Notes under the pieces: generated by a model
What the model was told of the DNA's origin: nothing
Seen by the model: the letters and a program-made list of their open reading frames with translations, nothing else
The model's database searches: none
Shown: piece by piece, positions 46,082 to 55,835 of the stretch
Layout: every line of letters begins with the position of its first letter
How positions within the stretch are numbered: position 1 is the first letter of the stretch
NCBI RefSeq assembly: GCF_900475595.1
Contig: NZ_LS483397.1
Location: forward strand, 963,001 to 1,027,000
Direction of reading: 5' to 3'
Source: Streptococcus uberis
GTDB taxonomy: Bacteria; Bacillota; Bacilli; Lactobacillales; Streptococcaceae
Length of the DNA: 64,000 nt
Position numbers and translations under genes: made by a program

Positions 46082-48349
46082 TTATATCTTATTTATTTTT
46101 TCAATTGGAGCAACGCTTGCAAGTAATTTTTTGAGTCCAACTTCTGGAAATTTTATTTTAAGTTCCGTACTCTGTCCATTCCCTGTTACTTCTAAAACAG
46201 TACCATCTCCCCACTTTTTATGTCTAGCCAGGTCTCCGATTTCCCACGTCACATTTTCATTTGAATGATTTGAAACAGCTATCTGTGTCTGTTGTACCTG
46301 TGCTTTACGACTTTGAATAGCTTGCGATAAGGACATGCCTTTTCCAAATTGATGTTGCTTTTCGTTAGAGTAACGAACACCAAATGAACTATTCGCAGGT
46401 CGCGCCAATCCTTGAAAGGCTAATAAGTCTTCAGAAATTTCTCTTAAGAACCGTGATGGACGATTGTAATTCGTTTTACCAAACAAGGTACGTGTATTGG
46501 CATTAGTTAAGAATAAAATTTGTTCTGCTCTCGTGATACCTACATAAGCAAGACGTCTTTCTTCCTCTAACTCATCTTGATCTTCAGATGCTCTAGATAA
46601 AGGAAAGACACCTTCCTCCATACCGATTAGGAAGACAACTGGAAATTCTAGCCCTTTTGCAGCGTGCAGGGTCATTAAGGTTACTTCTGCACTCTCCGTT
46701 TTATCATCATCAGTATCCGCAATTAAGGCTAAATCATTTAAAAAACGACCCAATGTATCAATGCCACTTTCATCATTGGTAGGCGACTGGTTATCATCAA
46801 AGTTTTTGGTAACTGATAAAAACTCTTCAATATTTTCAATTCGAGCTTGACTTTCTAGTGTATTTTGAATTTTTAATTGTTCCAAGTAACCGGTTTTTTC
46901 TAATAATGCTTCAGCTAATTCGGTAATGGATAAATGATCTAAGTCTTGCCTTAGTGATGTCAATAAAGTGGCCAAATCAGTTATTGCTTGAGCTGCTTTT
47001 CCTTTTAATGGGGATAAAAACAAATTACTAGATGCCTCTAATAATGACAATTGACTATCATAGGCATATAGTCGTAATTTCTCTAAGGTACCAGGACCAA
47101 CTCCTCGCTTGGGTTCATTGACAATTCTTTCAAAAGAAATATTATCTGATGGATTGGCTACGATATTGAGATAAGCAATAAGATCACGAATTTCTTTACG
47201 ACTGTAGAATTTTGTACCGCCAACCATCGTATATGGTATATTGGATTTTAAAAAGGCTTCCTCAATTGTGCGAGATTGGGCATTTGTACGATAAAGGACT
47301 GCAAAATCCTTGAAACTTTTTCCCAACTCTAAACACATATTAGAAATTGTAGATGCAATAAAGACCGCTTCGTCTCGTTCATCATTGGCTCTATGGTAAA
47401 CAATCTTTTCACCCTGATCATTTTGAGTCCATAATTTCTTTTCTTTGCGATTTTTATTATACCTAATCACATCGTTAGCTGCTTGCAATATTGTTTTGGT
47501 AGAACGATAGTTTTCTTCTAATAGAACTACTTTTGCCTTAGGATAGTCTTTTTCAAAATCTAATATATTCTGCATGTCAGCGCCACGCCAGCCATAAATA
47601 GACTGGTCAGCATCACCAACCACACAGATGTTCTGAAATCTGGATGCCAGTAATTTTACCAACTGATATTGAGCATGGTTGGTATCTTGATATTCATCCA
47701 CATGGATATACTGATAGCGTTGTTGGTAATAAGAAAGAACCTCTGGATTTTTATCAAACAGCCTTAATGTCATCATGATTAAGTCATCAAAATCCATTGC
47801 TTCACTACGTCTTAGTTCTTCCTGATAGGCTTTGTAGCAACGTGCTACGATTTGCGAATACATATCAGATGCTTGCGCTTCATATGCCATTTCATCTAAT
47901 AAATCATTTTTAGCATTTGAAATTGTTCCCAGAATTGAGCGTTCATTCCATTTTTTGGGATCCAAGTTTAGGTTTTTCAGGATACGTTTCATCAATGTCC
48001 GTTGTTCCCCAGGATCAACAATGGTAAAGTTTCGATTGTAGCCAATATGATCAGCTTCTCTTCGTAAAATTCTGACACACATTGAGTGAAAGGTAGCAAT
48101 CAAAGTTTCTTGAGTTGCTGGATTTAATAAGAGTGCCCTTTCACGCATTTCACGCGCAGCTTTATTGGTAAAGGTAATGGCTAGAATATTCCATGGATTA
48201 ACACATTTTTCATCAATCAAATAGGCAATTCGGTGTGTTAATACGCGTGTCTTACCCGATCCAGCTCCAGCCATGATTAAAAGAGGGCCCTCAGTTGTTT
48301 CTACGGCTTCTGCTTGTCTATCATTCATTCCATTTAATAAAGGATTCAT
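46082..48349 (-). CDS. pcrA: ATP-dependent DNA helicase PcrA
   Basis: 755 aa, superfamily 1A 3'-5' helicase. Motif I (AGAGSGKT), II (VDEYQDT), III (GDADQSIYGWRG), IV (ENYRST), V (TLHAAKGLEF) and VI (AYVGITRA) are all intact. The C-terminal Tudor-like segment ends the protein (WEIGDLARHKKWGDG). It acts in nucleotide-excision repair, removal of RecA filaments and replication of rolling-circle plasmids. Single gene with its own terminator. Confidence 0.96.
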   Translation of the reverse strand: MNPLLNGMNDRQAEAVETTEGPLLIMAGAGSGKTRVLTHRIAYLIDEKCVNPWNILAITFTNKAAREMRERALLLNPATQETLIATFHSMCVRILRREADHIGYNRNFTIVDPGEQRTLMKRILKNLNLDPKKWNERSILGTISNAKNDLLDEMAYEAQASDMYSQIVARCYKAYQEELRRSEAMDFDDLIMMTLRLFDKNPEVLSYYQQRYQYIHVDEYQDTNHAQYQLVKLLASRFQNICVVGDADQSIYGWRGADMQNILDFEKDYPKAKVVLLEENYRSTKTILQAANDVIRYNKNRKEKKLWTQNDQGEKIVYHRANDERDEAVFIASTISNMCLELGKSFKDFAVLYRTNAQSRTIEEAFLKSNIPYTMVGGTKFYSRKEIRDLIAYLNIVANPSDNISFERIVNEPKRGVGPGTLEKLRLYAYDSQLSLLEASSNLFLSPLKGKAAQAITDLATLLTSLRQDLDHLSITELAEALLEKTGYLEQLKIQNTLESQARIENIEEFLSVTKNFDDNQSPTNDESGIDTLGRFLNDLALIADTDDDKTESAEVTLMTLHAAKGLEFPVVFLIGMEEGVFPLSRASEDQDELEEERRLAYVGITRAEQILFLTNANTRTLFGKTNYNRPSRFLREISEDLLAFQGLARPANSSFGVRYSNEKQHQFGKGMSLSQAIQSRKAQVQQTQIAVSNHSNENVTWEIGDLARHKKWGDGTVLEVTGNGQSTELKIKFPEVGLKKLLASVAPIEKINKI

Positions 48350-48507
48350 GCTTTCTCCTACTTACTTGTTTTGCTAGTCATTTTCTTCTATCAACCTTAA
48401 AATTATAACATGATATTGATTAAATGAAAAATTGTATTAATTTTCAATACTATCTGTCGAAATATTATCGATAAAATAGTAAAAAGCAAATTATTTTTAA
48501 AATTTTA

Positions 48508-48536
48508 TTGACATCATTCGTTATTTATTTTATGAT
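48508..48536 (+). promoter_or_regulatory. Promoter of the glycine riboswitch-AGCS unit
   Basis: Perfect TTGACA (48508-48513), 17-bp spacer, TATGAT (48531-48536), start expected near 48543. Confidence 0.85.
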
Positions 48537-48559
48537 AGAAGCAATTTAATAACACCGAA

Positions 48560-48722
48560 TGATACCACACAGGAGAAGAAAGTAATTTCGCCGAAGGAGT
48601 TAAACTCTCAGGTGTTCAGAAATGAACGGGACTGTTGGTGGACGGACTTCTGGAGAGACCTTTTTAGGCGCCGAAGGGGCAAGGCAACTGTGCTCAATCT
48701 CTCAGGCAAAAGGACAGAAGGT
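48560..48722 (+). ncRNA. Glycine riboswitch (tandem aptamers)
   Basis: Two glycine-aptamer cores are readable in series: GCCGAAGGAG with ACTCTCAGGT and GGACTTCTGGAGAGACC, then CGCCGAAGGGGCAAGG with CTCTCAGGCAAAAGGACAG. These are the hallmark gcvT-motif segments. Two terminator-like hairpins follow before the transporter gene. Glycine riboswitches before AGCS symporters are known in S. pyogenes, where glycine lowers transporter expression. Confidence 0.95.
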
Positions 48723-48738
48723 AACAGATAAATAGATT

Positions 48739-48820
48739 AAGTATGTCTTTTCACATTACTTATGTTTTTTTGTCACCTATTTCAGAAGTCATCTCATGAG
48801 ATGACTTCTTTTCTTTTGGG
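48739..48820 (+). terminator. Two tandem terminators of the riboswitch expression platform
   Basis: First: AAGTATG/CATTACTT stem (48739-48761) followed by a long T-run (48764-48771). Second: AAGTCATCT/AGATGACTT stem (48786-48807) followed by CTTTTCTTTT. Both precede the AGCS start, so they can stop transcription in response to glycine. Confidence 0.75.
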
Positions 48821-48852
48821 GTATCATTCTCTATTTTTTAAGGAGATATTTC

Positions 48853-50178
48853 ATGTTACCATATGCAATTGCAGTCGATAATTTTGTTTGGGGACCGCCC
48901 TTACTGATTCTTTTAGTAGGTACTGGTATTTATTTATCTATTCGTTTAAGACTTCTACAAATTCTAAAGTTGCCACTGGCCTTTCGTTTAATTTTTGCGG
49001 AAGATCAAGGACACGGTGATATTTCAAGCTATGCTGCGCTTGCTACTGCTCTTGCCGCAACAGTGGGAACAGGAAATATAGTTGGGGTGGCAACAGCAAT
49101 CAAATCTGGTGGTCCAGGTGCCTTGATTTGGATGTGGGTAGCAGCCTTTTTTGGTATGGCTACTAAGTATGCTGAAGGCGTTTTGGCCATAAAGTATCGA
49201 ACCAAAGACGCAAAAGGCGAGATTTCAGGTGGGCCGATGTATTACATTGTTAATGGTATGGGGACAAAATGGCGACCTCTAGCCATCTTATTTGCTATTT
49301 CAGGTATTCTGGTCGCTTTATTTGGGATTGGTACCTTTGCGCAAGTCAATTCAATCACCTCTGCTATTAACCATAGTTTTGGATTATCCTCTCAAATAAC
49401 GAGTATCCTTATCGCAATCGTAGTGGCTTGTATCATTTTTGGTGGGATACAATCTATTTCTAAGGTAGCTGAAAAAATTGTTCCATTTATGGCTATTATT
49501 TACATACTCGCAACACTTGCCATTATTCTTGCAAATAGCAAAATGCTTCTCCCAACTTTTATGCTGATATTTAAATCGGCCTTTACACCAACTGCTGCAC
49601 TTGGGGGATTTTCAGGCGCTTTGGTTAAAGATGCCATTCAAAAAGGAATTGCTCGTGGTGTATTCTCAAATGAGTCCGGCTTAGGATCTGCTCCGATTGC
49701 TGCCGCTGCAGCAAGAACCAACGAACCTGTTGAACAAGGACTGATCTCAATGACAGGAACCTTTATTGATACCATCATCATTTGTAGTCTTACAGGATTT
49801 GCCATTTTAATAACAGGACAATGGACAAGTCATTTAGAAGGTGCCCCGTTAACACAGGCAGCATTTGCTTCTGTTTTTGGACATGTAGGTATTCACGCTC
49901 TGACATTTTCATTGGTACTCTTTGCATTTACAACAATTCTTGGCTGGTCATACTATGGCGAGAGATGTTTCGAATTCCTTTTTGGCACAAAAGGCATTAC
50001 ACTCTTTAGACTTTTCTTTGTTTTTATGGTAGGTTTAGGCGGCTTTTTAAAATTAGAATTAATTTGGATTATCGCAGATATTGTTAATGGTTTAATGGCC
50101 TTGCCCAACTTAATTGCCCTGTTGGCTCTCTCACCCATTATTATTAGTGAAACGCAACGCTATTTTAACAAAAAGTAA
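48853..50178 (+). CDS. AGCS family sodium:alanine/glycine symporter
   Basis: 441 aa with about ten to eleven membrane segments. The family signatures GTGNIVGVATAI near residue 73 and FSNESGLGSAPIAAAA near residue 275 are intact. It imports glycine and/or alanine with sodium. The upstream glycine riboswitch points to glycine. AGGAG stands before the ATG. Confidence 0.94.
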   Translation: MLPYAIAVDNFVWGPPLLILLVGTGIYLSIRLRLLQILKLPLAFRLIFAEDQGHGDISSYAALATALAATVGTGNIVGVATAIKSGGPGALIWMWVAAFFGMATKYAEGVLAIKYRTKDAKGEISGGPMYYIVNGMGTKWRPLAILFAISGILVALFGIGTFAQVNSITSAINHSFGLSSQITSILIAIVVACIIFGGIQSISKVAEKIVPFMAIIYILATLAIILANSKMLLPTFMLIFKSAFTPTAALGGFSGALVKDAIQKGIARGVFSNESGLGSAPIAAAAARTNEPVEQGLISMTGTFIDTIIICSLTGFAILITGQWTSHLEGAPLTQAAFASVFGHVGIHALTFSLVLFAFTTILGWSYYGERCFEFLFGTKGITLFRLFFVFMVGLGGFLKLELIWIIADIVNGLMALPNLIALLALSPIIISETQRYFNKK

Positions 50179-50247
50179 GTCATTTGATATTTTTTTCTCC
50201 TTCTAAAAATATGCTATAATAAGGGCATTGAATAAAGAGGAGAAAAC

Positions 50248-51486
50248 ATGAATCAAAATCCAATTGAAAATTTAAGAATAGCTAAACGTGGTCCCATTGT
50301 AAGTATTGTTGCATATCTTGTGATTAGTATTGCCAAACTTATCTTTGGATATAGTTTTCATTCAAATTCCCTCGTTGCTGACGGTTTTAACAACTTATCA
50401 GATATTGTAGGCAATGTGGCCTTATTGTTTGGATTGCATTTGGCTAGTCAACCAGCAGATGCTAATCATAAGTTTGGCCACTGGAAATTTGAAGATTTGT
50501 CCAGCCTTATCACATCCTTTATTATGTTTATTGTGGGTTTTCAAGTCTTAATACAAACCCTTCAAGCCATCTTTTTTGGAAAAGAAACCGCCATTGATCC
50601 CTTAGGTGCTATTGTAGGAGTCATCTCAGCACTCATCATGCTTTTGGTTTATGCTTATAATAAACGCCTCTCCAAGAGAGTTAAATCCAGTGCCTTAGTT
50701 GCAGCTTCTAAGGATAACTTGTCAGACGCTATCACTTCAATTGGAACATCAATAGCCATCGTTGCAGCTTCCCTCCATTTACCTATCATTGATAGAATAG
50801 CTGCAATTGTTATCACATTTTTCATTCTTAAAACAGCTTATGATATTTTTATGCAAAGTGCCTTTAGCTTATCAGATGGATTTGACAATAAGCATCTTAA
50901 AAAGTATGAAGCTGCTATTCTTGAAATTCCCAAAATTACAGCGGTTAAATCACAAAGAGGACGTACATACGGAAGCAATGTTTACCTTGATATTGTTCTA
51001 GAAATGAATCCTGACTTATCCGTATACGAAAGCCATGCTATTACTGAGCAAGTAGAGCAACTGCTAAGTGAACGATTTGCAGTATATGATATTGACATTC
51101 ATGTGGAACCTTCCAAAATACCAGAAGATGAACTCATGTCCAATGTCACAAAGAAGCTATTCAAAAATGAAAAGATTATCCTTTCAAAAATCCCTGACTA
51201 TGAAGACTTTATTTCTCCAGACTTTAAGTTAATTGATAAAGATGGACAGATGTATAGTCATGATGAATTTATAAAAAGAAAAACCTTTTACCCTAGTAAT
51301 TTTGAACAATTTCATGTACAATCTATTAGCCAGAAAACCAAACTAATTAGCTATGTTTTAGAAGGGAATCGACATACAAGTATCTGGCGAAGAAATGAAG
51401 TTTGGTACCTCATTTTCCATCAGATTTCAGCAAATGATACTCTCAAAGCTAAAACAAAGAATTATAAAATTACAAAACTATACTAA
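50248..51486 (+). CDS. mntE: Manganese efflux protein MntE (cation diffusion facilitator)
   Basis: 412 aa. Six membrane segments hold the two metal sites: NSLVADGFNNLSD in segment 2 and ASKDNLSDAITS in segment 5. The cytoplasmic CDF dimerisation domain follows (to about 290). An extra C-terminal domain of about 110 residues (SNVTKKLFKNEK to the end) resembles an NTF2-like fold. This domain order and the Asn/Asp sites match streptococcal MntE, which exports manganese. The extra domain distinguishes it from zinc CDFs. Confidence 0.87.
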   Translation: MNQNPIENLRIAKRGPIVSIVAYLVISIAKLIFGYSFHSNSLVADGFNNLSDIVGNVALLFGLHLASQPADANHKFGHWKFEDLSSLITSFIMFIVGFQVLIQTLQAIFFGKETAIDPLGAIVGVISALIMLLVYAYNKRLSKRVKSSALVAASKDNLSDAITSIGTSIAIVAASLHLPIIDRIAAIVITFFILKTAYDIFMQSAFSLSDGFDNKHLKKYEAAILEIPKITAVKSQRGRTYGSNVYLDIVLEMNPDLSVYESHAITEQVEQLLSERFAVYDIDIHVEPSKIPEDELMSNVTKKLFKNEKIILSKIPDYEDFISPDFKLIDKDGQMYSHDEFIKRKTFYPSNFEQFHVQSISQKTKLISYVLEGNRHTSIWRRNEVWYLIFHQISANDTLKAKTKNYKITKLY

Positions 51487-51516
51487 AAAAGAAAGGCATT
51501 TATTTGCCTTTCTTCT
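51485..51516. terminator. Bidirectional terminator between mntE and the amino-acid ABC operon
   Basis: GAAAGGCA/TGCCTTTC stem (51491-51498 with 51505-51512); A-run on one side and T-rich run on the other serve both convergent genes. Confidence 0.88.
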
Positions 51517-51517
51517 T

Positions 51518-52351
51518 TTATTGTTTCATCTTATCCGTCGCAACATCTTCTCCAAACCATTTTTGAGAAATTTCTTGGAATTTTCCATTCTTATAAAGTT
51601 TAGTAAATGCTGAATTGATATTTTTAAGTAATGTTTTGTCTTCTTTACGAACGCCAACTGCAAAATCTTCGCCATCAAATTCACTCTTGACAATATTGTA
51701 ATTGGTTAACTCGCCTTCTTGTTTCAAATAATAGTTAGCATAAACTTTATCAATTAAAAGACCATCAATACGGTCGTTTTTTAAATCAATAAAAGCTTGG
51801 GTAAAGGTTTCATATTGAGTTGCATCTTTATCTTTAACAATATCTTTTAAAATTTTAGGATTGCTTGTAAATGCATCATAACCAGATGATCCAGATTGAG
51901 CTCCCAAAACTTTTCCTTTCATAGCAGCAAATGAATTGATATTTGAGGATTTTTTGGTTACTAAAACTTGTTCATTTTTCATATATGGAGTAGAAAAAGC
52001 AACTTTTGCTTGACGTTCTTTTGTCACAGAGTAACCATTCCAAATCATGTCTATTTTTCCATTTTTCAATTCAGTTTCTTTTAAATCCCAGTTAATTGGT
52101 TGGAATTTGACTTTAATTCCATATTCCTGGAAAACGGCTTTGGCTAATTCAACATCAAAACCAGTGTTCTTACCTGATTCATCTTTAAATCCCATTGGAA
52201 CAAAAGTATTATCAAAACCTAAAGTGATACTCTTTTCTTTTTTATAAGTATCCCACTGATCAGTTTTAGCAGCACTGCTTTTTCCGCATGCTACTACAAA
52301 CAATGTACTTGCTAATGCTAATGTTGTTAGGAGTATTTTTTTCAAGTTCAT
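51518..52351 (-). CDS. Polar amino-acid ABC transporter, binding lipoprotein
   Basis: 277 aa. Signal peptide with lipobox VVAC (Cys near residue 22). The remainder is a family-3 solute-binding domain (SITLGFDNTFVPMGF, then TGFDVELAKAV). Substrate is a polar amino acid or cystine; the sequence does not decide. It is the last gene of the three-gene operon, 20 bp after the ATPase. Confidence 0.9.
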   Translation of the reverse strand: MNLKKILLTTLALASTLFVVACGKSSAAKTDQWDTYKKEKSITLGFDNTFVPMGFKDESGKNTGFDVELAKAVFQEYGIKVKFQPINWDLKETELKNGKIDMIWNGYSVTKERQAKVAFSTPYMKNEQVLVTKKSSNINSFAAMKGKVLGAQSGSSGYDAFTSNPKILKDIVKDKDATQYETFTQAFIDLKNDRIDGLLIDKVYANYYLKQEGELTNYNIVKSEFDGEDFAVGVRKEDKTLLKNINSAFTKLYKNGKFQEISQKWFGEDVATDKMKQ

Positions 52352-52371
52352 TACTATATCCGCCTTTTTTC

Positions 52372-53001
52372 TTATTTCGGATTTACTTTTAAAATGCGAT
52401 CCGATATGGATTCAGCAAAAGCTAAATCATGGGTTACGACAATTTGTGTCATACCCATTTCCTTGTTTTGTAGAATCAATTTCTCAACTTCTTGCCGTAG
52501 TTCTGGATCCAAAGCACTTGTTGGTTCATCATAACCAATAATCTGTGGATCAATCATCATAGCTCTGGCAAGGGCGACCCTTTGTTTCTGTCCACCAGAG
52601 AGAGAGTGGGGATACACCAACAGATGGTCTTTTAAGCCCAAGCGAGTTAAGAGTTCAATAGCTTTATTCTTTGCTTCTTCTTTTTTAAGCCCCATCGTTA
52701 TCGTTGGAGACAATATCAAGTTGTCCAAAACTGTCAAATGTGGGAAGAGCTGAAAGTCCTGAAAAACAAAACCTAAGAGATTTCTATTTTCCAAATGGTT
52801 TATAGGAACCTGTTCACCATTATAGAAAATATCACCGGAATCAATAGGTTCTAATCCAGCAAGCATTCGAAGGAGGGTTGTTTTTCCACCACCAGAAGGC
52901 CCAACTAGAGAAAGAATTTGGCCATCTTCAACAGTTAAGTTAAAATGATCGAAAATATGTTTTTGACCAAACTTCTTTGAAATATTTTTGAGTTCTAACA
53001 T
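52372..53001 (-). CDS. Polar amino-acid ABC transporter ATPase
   Basis: 209 aa. Walker A GPSGGGKTT, signature LSGGQKQRVALARA, Walker B IIGYDEPT (Gly-Tyr before Asp is slightly unusual) and switch His (VVTHDLAF) are present. It is shorter than most PAAT ATPases (about 240), ending soon after the H-loop. It lies 9 bp after the permease. Confidence 0.92.
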   Translation of the reverse strand: MLELKNISKKFGQKHIFDHFNLTVEDGQILSLVGPSGGGKTTLLRMLAGLEPIDSGDIFYNGEQVPINHLENRNLLGFVFQDFQLFPHLTVLDNLILSPTITMGLKKEEAKNKAIELLTRLGLKDHLLVYPHSLSGGQKQRVALARAMMIDPQIIGYDEPTSALDPELRQEVEKLILQNKEMGMTQIVVTHDLAFAESISDRILKVNPK

Positions 53002-53010
53002 ATGGCCTCC

Positions 53011-53652
53011 TTATTTATAATAACTAAATTTTTTCTCTACTTGTTTTGAAATAATCGTTACAATTCCAATTAATAGTAAATAGATCAATCCAGCAATGAA
53101 CATTGGTGCTAAAGTAGCATCTCTGTTTGCGGCTGTTTTACTAGCTAATAGCAAATCACCGACACCCAAGACGTATACCAATGAGGAATCTTTAACAAGG
53201 TTGATAACCTCGTTAAAAACACTTGGTAAAACGATTTTAAAAACCTGAGGTAAAATGATATGCTGTATGGTTTGAAAAGGTGTTAATTTTAAAACCTTAG
53301 CTGCTTCATACTGACCTTTAGGGATTGCTTCAATACCGCCTCTGAAAATTTCCGCGAAGTAAGCGGCATAATTCATGGTAAATGCCAAAATAGCTGCCGG
53401 CATACGGTCAAAGGTGACACCTACACTTGGTAAGACGTAATAAAAGAAAATGAGTTGTAAGAGCAATGGTGTACCCCTCATTATCCAAACATAAAGTGTC
53501 AAAAACCATTGCAAAGGTTTAAAATTCACTTTCATGAGAAAAGCAAAAACTGCCCCTAATGGAATGGATAAAATAATAACAATAAAAAAAACTTGAAGTG
53601 TAATTTTGGCACCATCCAATAGACTCGGAAGCACCTGTAAAATATATGACAT
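53011..53652 (-). CDS. Polar amino-acid ABC transporter permease
   Basis: 213 aa, five membrane segments, with the transport loop EAAKVLKLTPFQTIQHII near residue 120 and the GTPLLLQLIFFYYVLP segment typical of PAAT permeases. First gene of the operon. Confidence 0.93.
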   Translation of the reverse strand: MSYILQVLPSLLDGAKITLQVFFIVIILSIPLGAVFAFLMKVNFKPLQWFLTLYVWIMRGTPLLLQLIFFYYVLPSVGVTFDRMPAAILAFTMNYAAYFAEIFRGGIEAIPKGQYEAAKVLKLTPFQTIQHIILPQVFKIVLPSVFNEVINLVKDSSLVYVLGVGDLLLASKTAANRDATLAPMFIAGLIYLLLIGIVTIISKQVEKKFSYYK

Positions 53653-53682
53653 GATTTCTCCTAAATTTAAATAGGTGTTCTC

Positions 53683-53706
53683 ATTATATCAAATTATCAG
53701 ACATTT
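53683..53706 (-). promoter_or_regulatory. Promoter of the amino-acid ABC operon with a weak CodY-like site
   Basis: Extended -10 TGA-TATAAT (53683-53688) with no clear -35. The 15-mer at 53692-53706 matches the CodY box at 12 of 15 positions. Confidence 0.4.
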
Positions 53707-53747
53707 CGGGAGAACTTTGTATAAAAATACAATCCAATATATAAGGA

Positions 53748-54083
53748 TTATAGTTTTTTGACAAATTCTGATTTCAATTTCATGGCACCAAAACCATCAA
53801 TTTTACAATCAATATTATGATCACCTTCTACTAATCGAATATTTTTGACACGCGTACCTTGTTTAATATCTTTGGGTGCACCTTTAACTTTTAAATCTTT
53901 AATAACAGTTACTGTATCGCCATCTGATAGAAGATTACCATTGCTATCACGAACTTCTATTTGTTCTGAATGCTCTTCTTCTTGCCCTGGAGTCCATTCA
54001 AATGAACACATAGGACAAATTAATAGATGTCCATCTTCATAAACATATTCTGACTGACAGTTTAAACAATTTGGTAATGACAT
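53748..54083 (-). CDS. YjdM/PhnA family zinc-ribbon protein
   Basis: 111 aa. N-terminal zinc ribbon with CxxC pairs (CLNC and CPMC, residues 6-27), followed by the PhnA_Zn-linked SH3-like domain ([28 protein letters not shown]). Although called PhnA in some genomes, this family has no proven role in phosphonate use. Single gene, weak terminator after it. Confidence 0.88.
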   Translation of the reverse strand: MSLPNCLNCQSEYVYEDGHLLICPMCSFEWTPGQEEEHSEQIEVRDSNGNLLSDGDTVTVIKDLKVKGAPKDIKQGTRVKNIRLVEGDHNIDCKIDGFGAMKLKSEFVKKL

Positions 54084-54183
54084 ATTAGCCCCCTTAAATG
54101 ATGAATCGAAATTCTTATTTCATATATTCTACTTTAGTATATGGATTTTGACAAGATGAATGCGTTATCAGAAATATTTTTAT

Positions 54184-54210
54184 AAAAAAACTCTCTTTTT
54201 TGAAGAGAGT
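54184..54210 (-). terminator. Terminator of the mannitol operon
   Basis: ACTCTCTT/AAGAGAGT stem (54190-54197 with 54203-54210), then seven U. Confidence 0.9.
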
Positions 54211-54220
54211 TTTCGAATGA

Positions 54221-55369
54221 TTAAGATAAGGACTCTATACTGTCGATGATTTCTGAAATCAATTCTTGGTCTTCTAGACCTGTCACATCTCTAACAACTT
54301 TTTCAAGGTCATTGTCTGAAAGCATGACTTGCAGTTGTGTACTTTGTTCATCATTAGGATCTTTGTAATTGAAAACATAGGCAACTGTTTTTAAAAGATT
54401 TTGGTAAGAAAGACCACGTTCTTTTAACTCGCGTATTGGTCGAATAAAACGTTCATCAAAACCAAGTTTACGAATCGGTGTACGAGCAACACGTACTACA
54501 TCATCGACAATATATGGGTTTTCGAAACGACTAATAATAACACCATGATAAGCTTTCAACTCTTCATGATCAAAGTCCCATTTTGCGACTAAGAGGCTTC
54601 TAATTTCTTCTAAGACAGCTTCTAACTGTTCTTTGACCTCTGGTAATTGCAAAGCTTCTAAAATTGTTTTAGCACCAGCATAGGCACCTGTGTAAGCTGA
54701 GGTTGCATGTCCTGAGTTAACAGAGAATAATTTACGTTCAATAAATGGCTCTAAATCCTCTTCATAGTGAACACCTTCTAAACGTAGCTCTTTATTTTTC
54801 ATACGTCTAGTTTCAACAACCCATTCATTAAACGGTTCTACTACAACAAACAAGGGATCTTCATGGCTTTGAGCCGGAACAATACGGTCAACAGCTGCAT
54901 TTGGGAAACCTACGTATGTATCTACATAAGTCATATCTTCTTCCGTCAAATACTTTTGTACTTCTTCAAGTAAAAATTGAGAGCCACCAATCATATTTTC
55001 GCAGGCTAAAACATCAATAGCTTGCTCAGATCCATTCTCACGACGTTTTTGAATACCTTTGGCAACCAATTCAGCAATAAAAGGTAAGATATTTGGACCG
55101 ATTGCTGTTGTTATTAAATCAGCTTCAGCAATTGCTTCAACCACTTGTTCAGGATTAAGACGATTATTAATACCAGAAACATGTTCAACGGTCACATGAC
55201 GTTTACCATCCTCTGCAATTTCGATGTCATATGAATGTCTTTCATTTAAGGCATTAATAATAGCTTCGTTAACATCTACGAATTGAATAGCGAATTGATT
55301 GGCTGATAAAATTTCACCAATAAATCCGCGACCAATATTTCCCGCTCCAAAATGTACTGCTGTTTTCAT
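54221..55369 (-). CDS. mtlD: Mannitol-1-phosphate 5-dehydrogenase
   Basis: 382 aa, polyol-specific long-chain dehydrogenase. NAD-binding GAGNIGRG near residue 8; catalytic region around NSGHATSAY. It oxidises mannitol-1-phosphate to fructose-6-phosphate. Last gene of mtlA-R-F-D, 27 bp after mtlF. Confidence 0.95.
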   Translation of the reverse strand: MKTAVHFGAGNIGRGFIGEILSANQFAIQFVDVNEAIINALNERHSYDIEIAEDGKRHVTVEHVSGINNRLNPEQVVEAIAEADLITTAIGPNILPFIAELVAKGIQKRRENGSEQAIDVLACENMIGGSQFLLEEVQKYLTEEDMTYVDTYVGFPNAAVDRIVPAQSHEDPLFVVVEPFNEWVVETRRMKNKELRLEGVHYEEDLEPFIERKLFSVNSGHATSAYTGAYAGAKTILEALQLPEVKEQLEAVLEEIRSLLVAKWDFDHEELKAYHGVIISRFENPYIVDDVVRVARTPIRKLGFDERFIRPIRELKERGLSYQNLLKTVAYVFNYKDPNDEQSTQLQVMLSDNDLEKVVRDVTGLEDQELISEIIDSIESLS

Positions 55370-55396
55370 TATGTTCTCCTCTCACATTAACAGATA

Positions 55397-55834
55397 CTAC
55401 TCAACAGAATTGAGTAATGTAATCACTTCTTCACTTGTTTTAGCATCAGCTAGTTTGATGACATTATCAACATCAGCGCAGAAAATGGATATTTTTTGAA
55501 TCAACTGAAGGTGTTCATCTCCAATGCCAGCGATTCCAAATAATACTGTTGCAATTTGAGGTTTTTCTTCAGTTCCAAAATTAACACCATCTGGGACTTG
55601 AACAACAACTAGTCCTGATTTTTTGACTTTTTCTTTTGCTGCATCTGTTCCATGTGGTATCGCAATAAAGTTCCCCATATAAACAGAGAGTTCATTATTT
55701 CGATCTACCATTGCTTGAATATAATCTTCTTCAACATAATCAAAATGATAAAGAAGTTGACCACAAAAACGAATGGCTTCTTCATAATGAGTGAAGGATT
55801 GATTCAATTTGATTAATTCTTTTTGAAATTCCAT
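55397..55834 (-). CDS. mtlF: PTS mannitol-specific EIIA component
   Basis: 145 aa. The phospho-acceptor His lies in [10 protein letters not shown] near residue 60. It passes phosphate from HPr to the IIB domain of MtlA. It starts 1 bp after the mtlR stop. Confidence 0.94.
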   Translation of the reverse strand: MEFQKELIKLNQSFTHYEEAIRFCGQLLYHFDYVEEDYIQAMVDRNNELSVYMGNFIAIPHGTDAAKEKVKKSGLVVVQVPDGVNFGTEEKPQIATVLFGIAGIGDEHLQLIQKISIFCADVDNVIKLADAKTSEEVITLLNSVE

Positions 55835-55835
55835 T

